Of a stretch of DNA of 64,000 nt, positions 1 to 8,510 are shown one piece after another. The stretch comes from Pontibacter mangrovi (lineage in GTDB: Bacteria; Bacteroidota; Bacteroidia; Cytophagales; Hymenobacteraceae). Made by a program: the position numbers and the translations under genes. Under the pieces are notes generated by a model. That model was not told the origin of the DNA. It worked only from the letters and a program-made list of their open reading frames with translations, and did no database searches. How positions within the stretch are numbered: position 1 is the first letter of the stretch; every line of letters starts with the position of its first letter. Where the stretch lies: assembly GCF_006385705.1 (NCBI RefSeq), contig NZ_VFRQ01000016.1, positions 1 through 64,000 on the forward strand, in the 5' to 3' direction.

Positions 1-270
1 TCTTAGCTTACGGAAAATAGCTTGGTCAAATTGTACTGGCGGCTATGTTCCCAAAGATAGGAGTGATAGGGCTTTCTTTGACGTTTTGCGTAAGAACTTG
101 CAGAAACCAGCTTTCATCATATGATCGCCGTAGCCCTTTACCGGGAACAGCACTTATTTCCTTCACCTTGGCCTTCAGCACATCCTTTTACCGACTTCGG
201 CATAGCTGCACAGGTATAGGGTTGGCCAGCATGCTTTTCCGACTACTCCCCGCCCTGGCGGTAAAATGCC
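1..270. other. Window edge, no supported gene
   Basis: Short open frames occur on the plus strand, but none has a recognisable product, and the longest runs antisense into the STAS-like gene that follows. I see no RNA gene, repeat or convincing promoter here. Confidence 0.5.
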
Positions 271-684
271 TTACCTCCGGCTTCCCTGCAGCGCCAGCCA
301 GGCAATGGCTTCCTCCGGCTTGTCAAAAAAACAGACCTCTACCGGGAGCTCCTGCATGTTTATCTGGCTCATGATGAAGTTCACACTCATCCTTCCGAAC
401 ACGTCGGCGGGGTTGACAATGGCCACGCACCGCAGGTGCAGCGAGCTAAAGAACTTCGGCCCCCACTCCTCCACTGTCCACTTCTGGTCTACCGGCCGTA
501 CCACCTTGGCATCAGAATAATCAGCCAGCCACTTCTTTATCCGATGCTTCTTCTGCATCCGCAGAAAGGTGCGCAGGATTTTCCTGTATTCCGCGCTGGG
601 GGCATATTCCAGCCACTTGGTCTTTACCAGCTCGTCGGTGGCAAAGTACTCTATGGTGATGTACTCTGATTTCAGGTAAAGCAT
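271..684 (-). CDS. STAS/SpoIIAA-like domain protein
   Basis: This 137-residue cytosolic protein has no signal peptide. It alternates short strands and helices and ends in the pattern F-D-K-P-E-E-A-I-A-W-L, which matches the closing helix of the two STAS-like proteins at 32.1-33.0 kb in this window (A-A-E-A-L-E-W-L and K-E-E-A-M-A-W-L). Such proteins in Bacteroidota are usually labelled STAS/SEC14-like and have no proven function. The ATG at 684 is the first in-frame start and gives the normal length. It is convergent with nothing and lies 50 bp beyond the AraC gene's stop, in the same direction, so the two could be co-transcribed. The fold assignment is inferred from the shared C-terminal pattern. 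Confidence 0.6.
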   Translation of the reverse strand: MLYLKSEYITIEYFATDELVKTKWLEYAPSAEYRKILRTFLRMQKKHRIKKWLADYSDAKVVRPVDQKWTVEEWGPKFFSSLHLRCVAIVNPADVFGRMSVNFIMSQINMQELPVEVCFFDKPEEAIAWLALQGSRR

Positions 685-734
685 GCTTGGGGTATGTTAA
701 AGGCTGGGAAAACGCACGGCAAGAGCAGGGTGTG

Positions 735-1619
735 TCAGAAGAGGCAGCTCTTCCTGAACTGCTCCGGCGTCTCCCGGGCATGCTTTTTAAAGAACCTGGA
801 AAAGTAAGAGTTATCCGTATAGCCCAGCTTGGACGCAATCTCGCTTACCGTGTAGTTGGAGTGGGCCAGCAAACGCTTTGCCTCCAGCACCGTCCGCTGC
901 TGCACCAGCTCCACGGTCGTCCTTCCGGTGGCAGCCTTACAGATAGTGTTAAGATGCTTGGGCGTGACGTGCAGCCGCTCGGCATAGAAGGTGACCGGCT
1001 GATGCTCGGTAAAGTGCTCTTCCACCAGGCTCTCCAGCAAGCGGATCTGCGAGAGCAGGCGGGTGGATGTTTTCTCGGGCATCGTCCGGCCCTTGTAAGA
1101 CCTGGCCAGCAGGATCAGCAGCACATCCAGGAAGTCACCGATCACCTCATCCTGCTTGTAAGCCTGCATCTGGTACTCGCGCTCCATCAGCCGCACCACA
1201 TCCAGGGCCTGCTCCAGCCCTGTCTCTGAAAGCGGGATCAAAGGGTCGTTGGAGAGCGCGTTGAAGAACGGGAAGCTGTAGAGCTTGGAGTTCGGGTGCT
1301 CGAGCAGGTAAAAGTCCGGGTTAAAAAAGATAATAAATCCCTTCACCTCTTCCTCTACCTGCCACTTGTGCAGCTGGCCCGGGCTCAGAAAGAACACCGT
1401 CCCCTTGGAAATGGGGTACTTCTTAAAGTCAATGGTATACTCCCCGCACCCCTGCGTAAAGAGAATGATGGTATAGAAATCGTGCCTGTGCGGCTTCTCC
1501 AAAAAGGTGTGCACCTTGATGTGGTCTTCGAAGCTGCTCAGGTAAAACCGGTTTCCGGTAATGGAGGCCTGGGTAAAGCTATCGACCTTGTAAATAGGGA
1601 AATCTGTACTGAAAGTCAT
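735..1619 (-). CDS. AraC family transcriptional regulator
   Basis: A predicted DNA-binding regulator of 294 residues. The N-terminal part contains a cupin-like sensor signature (H-R-H-D-F-Y, then G-C-G-E-Y and the P-G-Q-L-H-K segment). The C-terminal roughly 100 residues form the double helix-turn-helix of the AraC family, with the diagnostic second-helix region I-A-S-K-L-G-Y, N-S-Y-F-S-R-F-F-K and E-T-P-E-Q-F-R. I chose the ATG at 1619 rather than the longer frame to 1715, because the extra 32 residues are basic, unstructured and not typical of the family. The upstream DNA holds no partner gene, so the regulated target and the ligand are unknown. Members of this layout often control sugar or stress genes. 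Confidence 0.9.
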   Translation of the reverse strand: MTFSTDFPIYKVDSFTQASITGNRFYLSSFEDHIKVHTFLEKPHRHDFYTIILFTQGCGEYTIDFKKYPISKGTVFFLSPGQLHKWQVEEEVKGFIIFFNPDFYLLEHPNSKLYSFPFFNALSNDPLIPLSETGLEQALDVVRLMEREYQMQAYKQDEVIGDFLDVLLILLARSYKGRTMPEKTSTRLLSQIRLLESLVEEHFTEHQPVTFYAERLHVTPKHLNTICKAATGRTTVELVQQRTVLEAKRLLAHSNYTVSEIASKLGYTDNSYFSRFFKKHARETPEQFRKSCLF

Positions 1620-2470
1620 ACGTTGGGCATAATCAATCCCTACGGGGAGTGCCTGAGGCCACGCCACCCTAGGTTTTAATGTGAACACTATCCTTTGGCT
1701 AATCGATAAGCGCATGCGGCAGCCTGCACGGGATACCTACCTGCCAGAAATCACTTGCCAGTGTTTCCCGGGTATCGCTTTTGCACGCCGCTTCGTCAGA
1801 GGGAATACGCATCTGATGTTGAGGAAGAAGTTTAACAGGTGCTGTATACTTCCGATTTCGTTCGCAGATCACTCTTTCAAGCTACAGCAACCTTACACGC
1901 TGTTTATCCTCCCTACACGATGCACACCACTCTGCACCCTGGCTGATTTGGACAATTGAACCCCAATCTTTCATCATAGTTTTATTCTATATACTTAAGC
2001 GCAGTACAAAGTTACCTTGCTTCAAGGCGAAATACACTAGACGAATGTCTGCAATCATGGGACTTTTAATACCTCATTATGAGCATTTTATACTACACAA
2101 ACAACTCGGTTTTTTGTTTACAGTAATTGTATCGCTTCAGGGTTGCACCTGTTGAGGAGGGGCAAGGTCATGGAATAGGCCTCTGCCCAATCTCATCAAA
2201 AGCTGAAGCATCCGGACCCTCTCATCTATACTAGCACCTGTTTTGCGGGGCAAGGGGCCGGAGGCGAGGCAGGTTAAAAGTATAACGGCATGCTAGCTGC
2301 ACCGCTCCCAGGAACATACCTGTGTCTTTCCCTTTCCATCGGTTCGGGCAGGAAGGTAACATGATGCTATACCGGCAAAGTGCGGGACGGCCTATCAGCA
2401 AAAAACAGCAGGTAAGTATTCTTGCTAAGTATGATTTTTATTTTCAATTTTCCAGTAACACGTTCAGCCC
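1620..2470. other. Long intergenic region, nothing recognised
   Basis: About 850 bp without a convincing gene. The only open frame of note (1681-1959, plus strand) has no family resemblance and atypical composition. The stretch should carry the promoters of the flanking genes, but I cannot identify them with confidence. Three copies of the heptamer TATACTT/AAGTATA, frequent across this window, occur here (near 1855, 1989 and 2277). Confidence 0.4.
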
Positions 2471-3307
2471 ATGAAGCACCTTTTCTACCTACTGCTCCTC
2501 TTCTTCTGCTCCTGCGCCGGCGGCCATAAACGAATACCTGTGCCCGCCCGACCTGCCGCAGCCTTACCCGCGTCTGCCTTCTACAAACAAGCGGCCGCCT
2601 ATACCTGGCAACAGCGCGACTCGCTGGCAGTACGGGAGCTACTGGCCGGCAACATGCCCGCCTTTCTTAGCCGCTTTGTCGCCGTCCCCCTCACTGCCGT
2701 CAGCGCCTCTGGCAAACCTATAAAAGCCACTGTGTACGTCAGTCCCGATTACCTTAGCCTCGGGTCCGACCAGGACTGGGCGCGCATACCGCTTACCCCC
2801 ATGGCCGCCCAGCAGGTAGCCGATAACCTGGACTGCTTTCTTCCGACCCGCAAACTGGTGGATGCTGTTTACCGCCACGCCGCCGTCAAGCTCGAGCCCC
2901 TCCCCTTGTATGCGCTCCGCGACAGCACCCCGACCTTTTACCAGCACCACCTCATGATCGAGGGGCAACGGCAGGGACGAAAAGGACTCATTGCCGGCAT
3001 CAAGAAAGACATTGTCATCAGCGGGAAAATCAGCCGCGACGCCAGACCGGACCGGGTAGCCATTTACGGCTGGCACTTACCCGGCGGCAAGCCCATACAA
3101 CCCTTGTACACAGGCCATGTGAACTGGTACGTGGACTACAGCCATGGCATACGCCTGGTTTACCGACGCATGAAAGTGGGCAGCAAATGGTTAGACTACA
3201 GCCAGGTGCTGCAAGACCCTGAACTACAGGCGCTGCTTTGCCAGGAAGACGCCTGCGACTTCCTGGCTTACCCTTACCAACAGCCAGCCACTGCGGCCAA
3301 AGAATGA
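2471..3307 (+). CDS. Hypothetical lipoprotein, 278 aa
   Basis: The protein starts with a short hydrophobic signal that ends in L-F-F-C-S-C-A-G-G, a plausible lipobox, so it should be a membrane-anchored lipoprotein on the periplasmic side. The mature part is about 260 residues and contains conserved-looking aromatic and glycine stretches such as Y-G-W-H-L-P-G-G-K and Y-T-G-H-V-N-W-Y-V-D-Y-S-H-G. The last pattern, with H, D, Y, S and H close together, could be a catalytic or binding surface, but I do not recognise a named family. The gene stands alone, 80 bp upstream of the umuDC pair on the same strand. Confidence 0.7.
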   Translation: MKHLFYLLLLFFCSCAGGHKRIPVPARPAAALPASAFYKQAAAYTWQQRDSLAVRELLAGNMPAFLSRFVAVPLTAVSASGKPIKATVYVSPDYLSLGSDQDWARIPLTPMAAQQVADNLDCFLPTRKLVDAVYRHAAVKLEPLPLYALRDSTPTFYQHHLMIEGQRQGRKGLIAGIKKDIVISGKISRDARPDRVAIYGWHLPGGKPIQPLYTGHVNWYVDYSHGIRLVYRRMKVGSKWLDYSQVLQDPELQALLCQEDACDFLAYPYQQPATAAKE

Positions 3308-3359
3308 CTCCTAAGGCATATTAATTGCTAAATATTTTAGTATTTAATATAGCTTTTGC

Positions 3360-3389
3360 TAATATTGTTCGTAATTCATAAACACGAAC
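3360..3389 (+). promoter_or_regulatory. Candidate SOS-type operator and promoter of umuDC
   Basis: An inverted repeat, TGTTCGT-N11-ACGAACA, spans 3366-3390. It overlaps a -7-like hexamer region TAATATTG (3360-3367) that lies 19 bp downstream of TTAG, close to the Bacteroidota pattern TTTG-N19-TAnnTTTG. The right arm ends exactly at the first possible ATG of umuD. The position fits a repressor site blocking transcription. Identity of the repressor (LexA-like, UmuD-like or other) is not shown by sequence. Confidence 0.45.
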
Positions 3390-3404
3390 ATGGAAGCGAA
3401 AGTC

Positions 3405-3845
3405 ATGAAAATACATAAAGCACTGCCTTTTAGAAACATACAGGCCTATAGTAGCCATACCCTGCTTCTGGCCACGGCTACGGTACGGGCGGGGTTTCCC
3501 AGTCCGGCCACTGATTATGGGGCAGAACCAATAGATTTGAACCGCTACCTGAGCGACAACCCGACCGCTACGTTTCTGGTGGAGGTGACAGGCGATAGTA
3601 TGATTGGAGCGCATGTGGTGCCTGGCTCGCTGGCAGTAGTCGATAAGGCCGTAGCTGCCAAAAGCGGGCACATGGTACTAGCCTACGTGTGGGGCGATTT
3701 TACCGTAAAGTGGCTGGACATCAGGCAAGATGGGGCATACTTAGTACCGGATAACCCAAACTACCAGGAAATAAAGGCGCCTGATGACTGTATCATCTGG
3801 GGTGTGGTGGTTGGTTTGGCGCATCGCTTATCCCGCCGGTCATGA
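3405..3845 (+). CDS. umuD: UmuD-like S24 peptidase (translesion polymerase subunit)
   Basis: A LexA/UmuD-type self-cleaving protein that, in the known family, activates the UmuC polymerase after DNA damage. Visible features are the Ala-Gly cleavage site in R-A-G-F-P-S-P, the catalytic Ser in G-D-S-M-I-G and the general-base Lys in F-T-V-K-W-L. No helix-turn-helix precedes them, so it is UmuD rather than LexA. Two starts are possible: 3390 directly abuts the candidate operator arm, while ATG 3405 leaves room for a leader with GGAAG upstream, so I prefer 3405 (146 aa). The stop overlaps the umuC start by ATGA, indicating translational coupling. Confidence 0.9.
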   Translation: MKIHKALPFRNIQAYSSHTLLLATATVRAGFPSPATDYGAEPIDLNRYLSDNPTATFLVEVTGDSMIGAHVVPGSLAVVDKAVAAKSGHMVLAYVWGDFTVKWLDIRQDGAYLVPDNPNYQEIKAPDDCIIWGVVVGLAHRLSRRS

Positions 3846-5110
3846 CCTCTCTTTTCGCACTTGTCGACTGCAACAACTTCTACGCCTCCTGTGAGCGTGC
3901 CTTCAACCCCTCGCTCATCGGGAAGCCTGTCGTGGTCCTGTCCAACAACGACGGCTGCGTGATAGCCCGGAGCAACGAGGCCAAGGCACTGGGCATAAAA
4001 ATGGGCGTGCCGGCCTTTGAGATGGCGGCACTTGTTAAAACCCAGGAGGTGCAGGTGTTCAGCTCCAACTACGAGCTTTATGGAGATATGTCGCGACGCG
4101 TGGTAGAGACCCTGCGGCAGTTTACGCCCAACCTGGAAGTATACAGCATAGACGAAAGCTTTCTGGACCTGGGCAACTTAAGGGGGGTGGACCTTGGGGC
4201 ATACGCCCACTCTATTAAGGCCACCGTGCAGCAGTGGACGGGCATCCCCGTGGCAGTGGGTGTGGCGCCTACCAAAACCCTGGCCAAAATCGCCAACCGG
4301 CTTTCCAAGAAATCTGCCAAGGCTGGCGGCGTATTGGTGCTTACCGACGAGCGCCACATCACCGAAGCCCTGAAAAGGACGGATATAAGCGATGTATGGG
4401 GAGTTGGCCGGCGCTACGCCAAAAAGCTGGCCGCTTTCGGTGTGCACACGGCCTGGGACTTACGCAACGTAACCGACGCGTTTGCCAAAAAGCATTTCAC
4501 CGTAGTGGGGCTTCGCACCGTCCGGGAGCTAAGGGGCGAGGCTTGCCTGGACCTGGAGTTGGTGCCGCCCTCCAAGCAGAACATCTGCACCTCCCGCAGC
4601 TTTGCCCGCCGGCTTACCGAACTGCAGGACATTGAGCAGGCGCTTACCAGCCACGCGGTGCGCTGCGCCACCAAGCTGCGCAAACAGAAAAGCTGCGCCG
4701 GAGCGCTCACGGTTTTTCTGGAAACGAGCCGCTTTGCCGGGGAAGGGCAGTTATACTACAATAGCCGCACCCTCAGCCTTGCCAGTGCCACCTCCAGCGA
4801 GCTGGAGCTGCTGCGCTGCGCGCTCATGGCCCTCAGGAGCATTTACCGCCCCGGGTACCGTTACAAGAAAACCGGCATCATCCTGCAGGACATCGTGCCC
4901 GCCAACCAGGTGCAGCTCAGCCTGCTAGACAGCGGCAACAGGGAGCGGGATGCCAGGCTGATGGGCACACTGGACGCGCTGCGGGAGCGGTTCGGCCATA
5001 CCTGCGTCGGCTATGGCGTGCAGGGCACCGGCAAAGTATGGGCTATGAAAAAAGATCATATCTCGCCCTGCTATACCACCCGCCTCGCCGATTTGCTGCA
5101 GGTAAAATAA
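3842..5110 (+). CDS. umuC: UmuC-like Y-family DNA polymerase
   Basis: A 422-residue translesion polymerase (Pol V catalytic subunit). The N-terminus F-A-L-V-D-C-N-N-F-Y-A-S-C-E-R holds the first metal-binding Asp and the steric-gate region. Y-S-I-D-E-S-F-L-D carries the second Asp-Glu pair near residue 105. A V-G-V-A-P-T-K-T-L-A-K motif and helix-hairpin-helix G-V-G-R-R-Y follow, and the C-terminal little-finger domain is complete. It overlaps umuD by four bases and so shares its damage-regulated promoter. Full length for the family, with no defects seen. Confidence 0.95.
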   Translation: MTSLFALVDCNNFYASCERAFNPSLIGKPVVVLSNNDGCVIARSNEAKALGIKMGVPAFEMAALVKTQEVQVFSSNYELYGDMSRRVVETLRQFTPNLEVYSIDESFLDLGNLRGVDLGAYAHSIKATVQQWTGIPVAVGVAPTKTLAKIANRLSKKSAKAGGVLVLTDERHITEALKRTDISDVWGVGRRYAKKLAAFGVHTAWDLRNVTDAFAKKHFTVVGLRTVRELRGEACLDLELVPPSKQNICTSRSFARRLTELQDIEQALTSHAVRCATKLRKQKSCAGALTVFLETSRFAGEGQLYYNSRTLSLASATSSELELLRCALMALRSIYRPGYRYKKTGIILQDIVPANQVQLSLLDSGNRERDARLMGTLDALRERFGHTCVGYGVQGTGKVWAMKKDHISPCYTTRLADLLQVK

Positions 5111-5252
5111 GCATAACAAGCCGCCTTCTGTAGTTTCTTCTTATACCTATTCCTTCATCCCAGGTTCAGCTATTTCACATGCTCCAGGATGATCCGCTTG
5201 CCATAAGAAAGACAAATCAGTCAGCTGCCGCAAATAGCGTCACAGAAACGAT

Positions 5253-6797
5253 CTATATTTTTTCCGGAAGCAGGGTGGCGTCTTCGTAGTTACCGAGCAC
5301 AGGTTCGGAAGGTGCACCTTGCGTCACGGCCTCCACCAGCAGCTTACCACCTACGAAGGCACCTTTCCAAGACTCGCCCAGGCCTCCGAAGACCTCGTCC
5401 CTGTCGCCTCGGGAGCGGAGCTTGTTGATGCCAACCTTGAAAGCCCGTATCTCCCTAGCCGTGCGCTGTGCCCACTTCACATCGTCGGAGGCAACAGCGG
5501 CGACCAAGGCGCCGTTGGAAATATTCATTTCCCCAACCAACTCTTCCACACGGTCAACAAGCACAACAGAGTCAATCGGCCCGAACGGCTCCTTAAAGTA
5601 GAGTTCGCTCTGCCGGGGCAGGTTCACTAAAGCCCGGGGGGCCCGATAAGCCGAACGATCCTGACCAGGCAAAAACAGGGAATCGTCTAATTTGCCTTCA
5701 TAAAAAGGAATGGCTCCGGTTTTAAGTGCATCCGCATAAAGGCGGTCAAGGTCATGGGCCTGGCGGCTGTTGATAACGGGGCCAAAGGCAAGGTCAGGCA
5801 ACGGGTCCTCCGGCTTATCCACCAAAGTTGGGTTGCCTATCTTCAGGCTGCTAATCGCCTCCCAGTAGGTTTCCAGAAACTTCGGAAAGGAACGGCGCTC
5901 CACCACGAAGCGCACGTAAGCCGTACACCGTTGCTTGCCGTAGTCGTAGCCTTTCTTGAGCTGCGCACCAAAGCTGTCCCAATCTGAGTAATTCCAGATT
6001 CCGTAGGTGTTAACACCTTCCATCTCCAGCATGTACCGTTTGTGAACCGAGGTGAGCGCATCGGCAATATTACGCCCGTTATAGCGCCCCCCCACGAAAG
6101 AAAGGCAGTCAATGGCCTGATCCTTTACCAGATTATCACTCAATTCCCCTCCTGAGCCGCTTACCAGCGTAACAGGCAATCCGCAGCGGCGGGCAATAGC
6201 AAAGGCAAGGCTCAGCGATATAAACCCTCCGTCAGTAGGTGTTTTAGCCACGGCTACATTGCCACACAGTACCTGTACCAGCACCGCGTGCAGGAGTACC
6301 GACATCGGGTAGTTCCAGGAGGCAATGTTAGACACAACACCCAAAGGTTCCCGTCTGCCGAGCATTTCCTCGATGTTGTCTACATACCACTGCACACCGT
6401 CAATACAACGGTCAATATCGGTAAAGCCCAGCTTATAGGTCTTGCCGATTTCCCACATCAAAAGCTTTCCGATCAGCTCTACATTCGTGCGCAGTTGGTC
6501 GAGGCAATCCTGTACCCGTCGCTTTCGCTCATCCAGATCTATGCGGCCCCATGCAGCTGTTTCACGGCGGGCACCTTGTATGGCACGCTGAGCGACGGGT
6601 CGGTTCAACATGGGGAGCCTGCCGATTACGGAACCGTCAATAGGGGATATAAAATCCCGCGGAGTGCCGGGCTCCTGCCAATGCCCCTCCAGGAGGTTTA
6701 GGTAATTGCCATCCTGATCAAATATTTCGGGTGTTACCTGTTTCACTTGGTGAAGCAGGTGAGAAAACTCAACCTGTGGGGAAATGATTTTTGACAT
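5253..6797 (-). CDS. Aldehyde dehydrogenase family protein
   Basis: A soluble NAD(P)-dependent aldehyde dehydrogenase of 514 residues. Visible landmarks are the S-W-N-Y-P-M loop, a nucleotide-binding segment with K-T-P-T in place of the usual K-P-S-E, the general-base region L-E-M-E-G-V-N, the catalytic Cys in G-K-Q-R-C-T (about residue 288) and K-E-P-F-G-P-I near the C-terminus. Substrate cannot be read from sequence; the changed K-T-P-T and L-E-M-E-G contexts place it away from the best-known subfamilies. It is separated from the downstream SGNH gene by about 300 bp and may be an independent unit. Confidence 0.88.
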   Translation of the reverse strand: MSKIISPQVEFSHLLHQVKQVTPEIFDQDGNYLNLLEGHWQEPGTPRDFISPIDGSVIGRLPMLNRPVAQRAIQGARRETAAWGRIDLDERKRRVQDCLDQLRTNVELIGKLLMWEIGKTYKLGFTDIDRCIDGVQWYVDNIEEMLGRREPLGVVSNIASWNYPMSVLLHAVLVQVLCGNVAVAKTPTDGGFISLSLAFAIARRCGLPVTLVSGSGGELSDNLVKDQAIDCLSFVGGRYNGRNIADALTSVHKRYMLEMEGVNTYGIWNYSDWDSFGAQLKKGYDYGKQRCTAYVRFVVERRSFPKFLETYWEAISSLKIGNPTLVDKPEDPLPDLAFGPVINSRQAHDLDRLYADALKTGAIPFYEGKLDDSLFLPGQDRSAYRAPRALVNLPRQSELYFKEPFGPIDSVVLVDRVEELVGEMNISNGALVAAVASDDVKWAQRTAREIRAFKVGINKLRSRGDRDEVFGGLGESWKGAFVGGKLLVEAVTQGAPSEPVLGNYEDATLLPEKI

Positions 6798-7093
6798 GGT
6801 AGCTTTTTTTGCGGTATAAATTCAAGTTGCACAGTAAGATGAAAGCCATTCCGGATGCAAGCTAAAAAGCATCTGCATTTAAAATTTCGCACCCTACATG
6901 ACTGCCTATTGGCAATATACTGTTTTGTAGCTAATTACCTATATATACCGGGCAAAAAAGAGGAGCCCATGTGCATGGGCGCCATCGGCGAGCTGATCAT
7001 CACCGTCCTTTGGGCGCTGGCTATAGACGGGAATCCAACCAAGCCTGTATTGGCCTGTGCCTGCCTTCTCCTGGCCATGGGGGAAGCGCACCG

Positions 7094-8224
7094 TTACCGC
7101 TGCTCTACGCGTGCTGGGGCTAAAGGGGAATGGCCGTCAGGCAGCAGACCATACTTTTTAAGGATAGACAGGAACTGAGGCCGGAGCTGCTGCAGCATGC
7201 GGTCAAAGCCCAGATCATTGGGATGGCCGCCGTCGATCGTGCCTTCATGGTCATCACCGAGTCCCTCGTCGTATGAGAGCAGGTATAAATCTTTCACCCC
7301 GCTGCGCAGCAGCTTTGAAATCTCCTGCTCTATCTGCTCGTTTTGCGCTTTCACCCAACTCCCCACTTCCTGGTCAAAAGCTCCGTGCTCACGGACAGTC
7401 CTTGGAATTACCAGAATGGGCACCTTCGGGTGATGTTGCCTGATGGTATTTACCAGGTAGGCTGTTCGATCACGGATCTCTTCCGGGGAAGAGTTTGGCA
7501 CACAGTCCAGCACGAAGGCGTCAGCTGAGACAGTGGCAATCATATCGGCCACGGCCTTTTCCATTTTGGCGCTGCCACTCAGGCCAAGGTTCAGAAAGTT
7601 CAGACCTGTGTCCCGGCTCAGGCGAGCAGGATACGCCATACCTGGCCTGCTGGCGGAGGCTCCCTGCAGAATGCTCGAGCCATACATCAGGATGCGCTTC
7701 TGAAAAGGGTCGGGCGAAGACTGTATCATAGCACCCGCATCAACGCCAATTTCCAGGCTTACTGTCTCGTCATACAAGGGGAGGTAGAGCAGGCACTCTT
7801 TCTCCCCTTCCGCCATGTTTTGCACCAAGGTATACTCTGTACAGTCTCCGTTGGGCCTCCCTACGCCTGCGAACTGCCAGCGGCCATCCTTTTTAATGTA
7901 AAGATCAAGACCCTCATACGCAATGGCCGTCATGTTAGGTAGGGTCTTGCGGCTGCCGGTGCACCACTTGGCCGCTATAGCAGTACTGTTTGTTTTAAAG
8001 GCAATGGCAAGGCCTGCTGAATTCGTTACCAACCTCTTGACAGCCCGAGGCATACCGGGGTGTTGCGTGGTGTCTACTCTGTGGTACACCTGTGGGGTAG
8101 GCAATATTTTCCCTACCAATGTAAAATCAGTGGCTGGCCTGTATACAGGAGTTTGCGCATAAGAAAGACGCACCATGGCTACACAAAGCACTGCCTGTAT
8201 GCCTATAATTACTAATTTTTTCAT
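7094..8224 (-). CDS. GxDLY-domain SGNH/GDSL esterase, secreted
   Basis: A secreted esterase of 376 residues with an N-terminal signal peptide ending near Y-A-Q. Residues about 30-175 form a beta-rich N-terminal domain carrying E-G-L-D-L-Y, the signature of the GxDLY domain. A GDSL_3-type hydrolase domain follows: nucleophile Ser in Y-G-S-S-I-L-Q-G, Gly in G-L-S-G-S-A-K, Asn in C-V-P-N-S-S, and Asp-His in D-G-G-H-P-N-D-L-G. Known relatives deacetylate carbohydrates. The position at the tail of a SusCD locus fits deacylation of the imported polymer, although substrate is not proven. Confidence 0.88.
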   Translation of the reverse strand: MKKLVIIGIQAVLCVAMVRLSYAQTPVYRPATDFTLVGKILPTPQVYHRVDTTQHPGMPRAVKRLVTNSAGLAIAFKTNSTAIAAKWCTGSRKTLPNMTAIAYEGLDLYIKKDGRWQFAGVGRPNGDCTEYTLVQNMAEGEKECLLYLPLYDETVSLEIGVDAGAMIQSSPDPFQKRILMYGSSILQGASASRPGMAYPARLSRDTGLNFLNLGLSGSAKMEKAVADMIATVSADAFVLDCVPNSSPEEIRDRTAYLVNTIRQHHPKVPILVIPRTVREHGAFDQEVGSWVKAQNEQIEQEISKLLRSGVKDLYLLSYDEGLGDDHEGTIDGGHPNDLGFDRMLQQLRPQFLSILKKYGLLPDGHSPLAPARVEQR

Positions 8225-8325
8225 TCTTTGGGTATACTGTTAGGTAATGATTCATTTACGGTGCCCCACCGCATGAGCTTAATATCTCCCATACCTGCTC
8301 TCCTCCTCTATATTTCTTCATGCTG

Positions 8326-8487
8326 CTAGTTCTCCACAAAAGCCAGCACGGTAGCAACTCCGTGCTCGCCCTCGTGGTCAAACTTCTTCTTATCACTGGG
8401 ATGGTTCACAACGCCGCGGTTGCGGACCCAGGCAGTGGCAGGAATAGGACTGAAAGCTTTTGCATGCCACTTTATGTAGGGGGTATA
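8326..8487 (-). pseudogene. Orphan C-terminal coding remnant (53 codons)
   Basis: Between the esterase and the DUF218-hemopexin gene, one minus-strand frame reads like real protein without a start: Y-T-P-Y-I-K-W-H-A-K at its beginning, W-V-R-N-R-G-V-V-N-H-P in the middle and G-V-A-T-V-L-A-F-V-E-N before a TAG stop at 8326-8328. A TAG two codons upstream blocks extension. It looks like the decayed end of a larger gene removed by deletion. I do not recognise the parent family. Confidence 0.4.
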
Positions 8488-8510
8488 CTTTTGCTAAAAC
8501 GGTGCAGCGG

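Noticed and set aside
1681-1959. Open frame of 92 codons on the plus strand upstream of the lipoprotein gene
   Set aside because: No signal peptide, no family pattern, atypical residue mix rich in Cys, Phe and Thr; looks like noncoding DNA.
6855-7178. 107-codon frame between ALDH and the SGNH esterase
   Set aside because: It overlaps the real SGNH gene on the opposite strand and shows no domain or signal.
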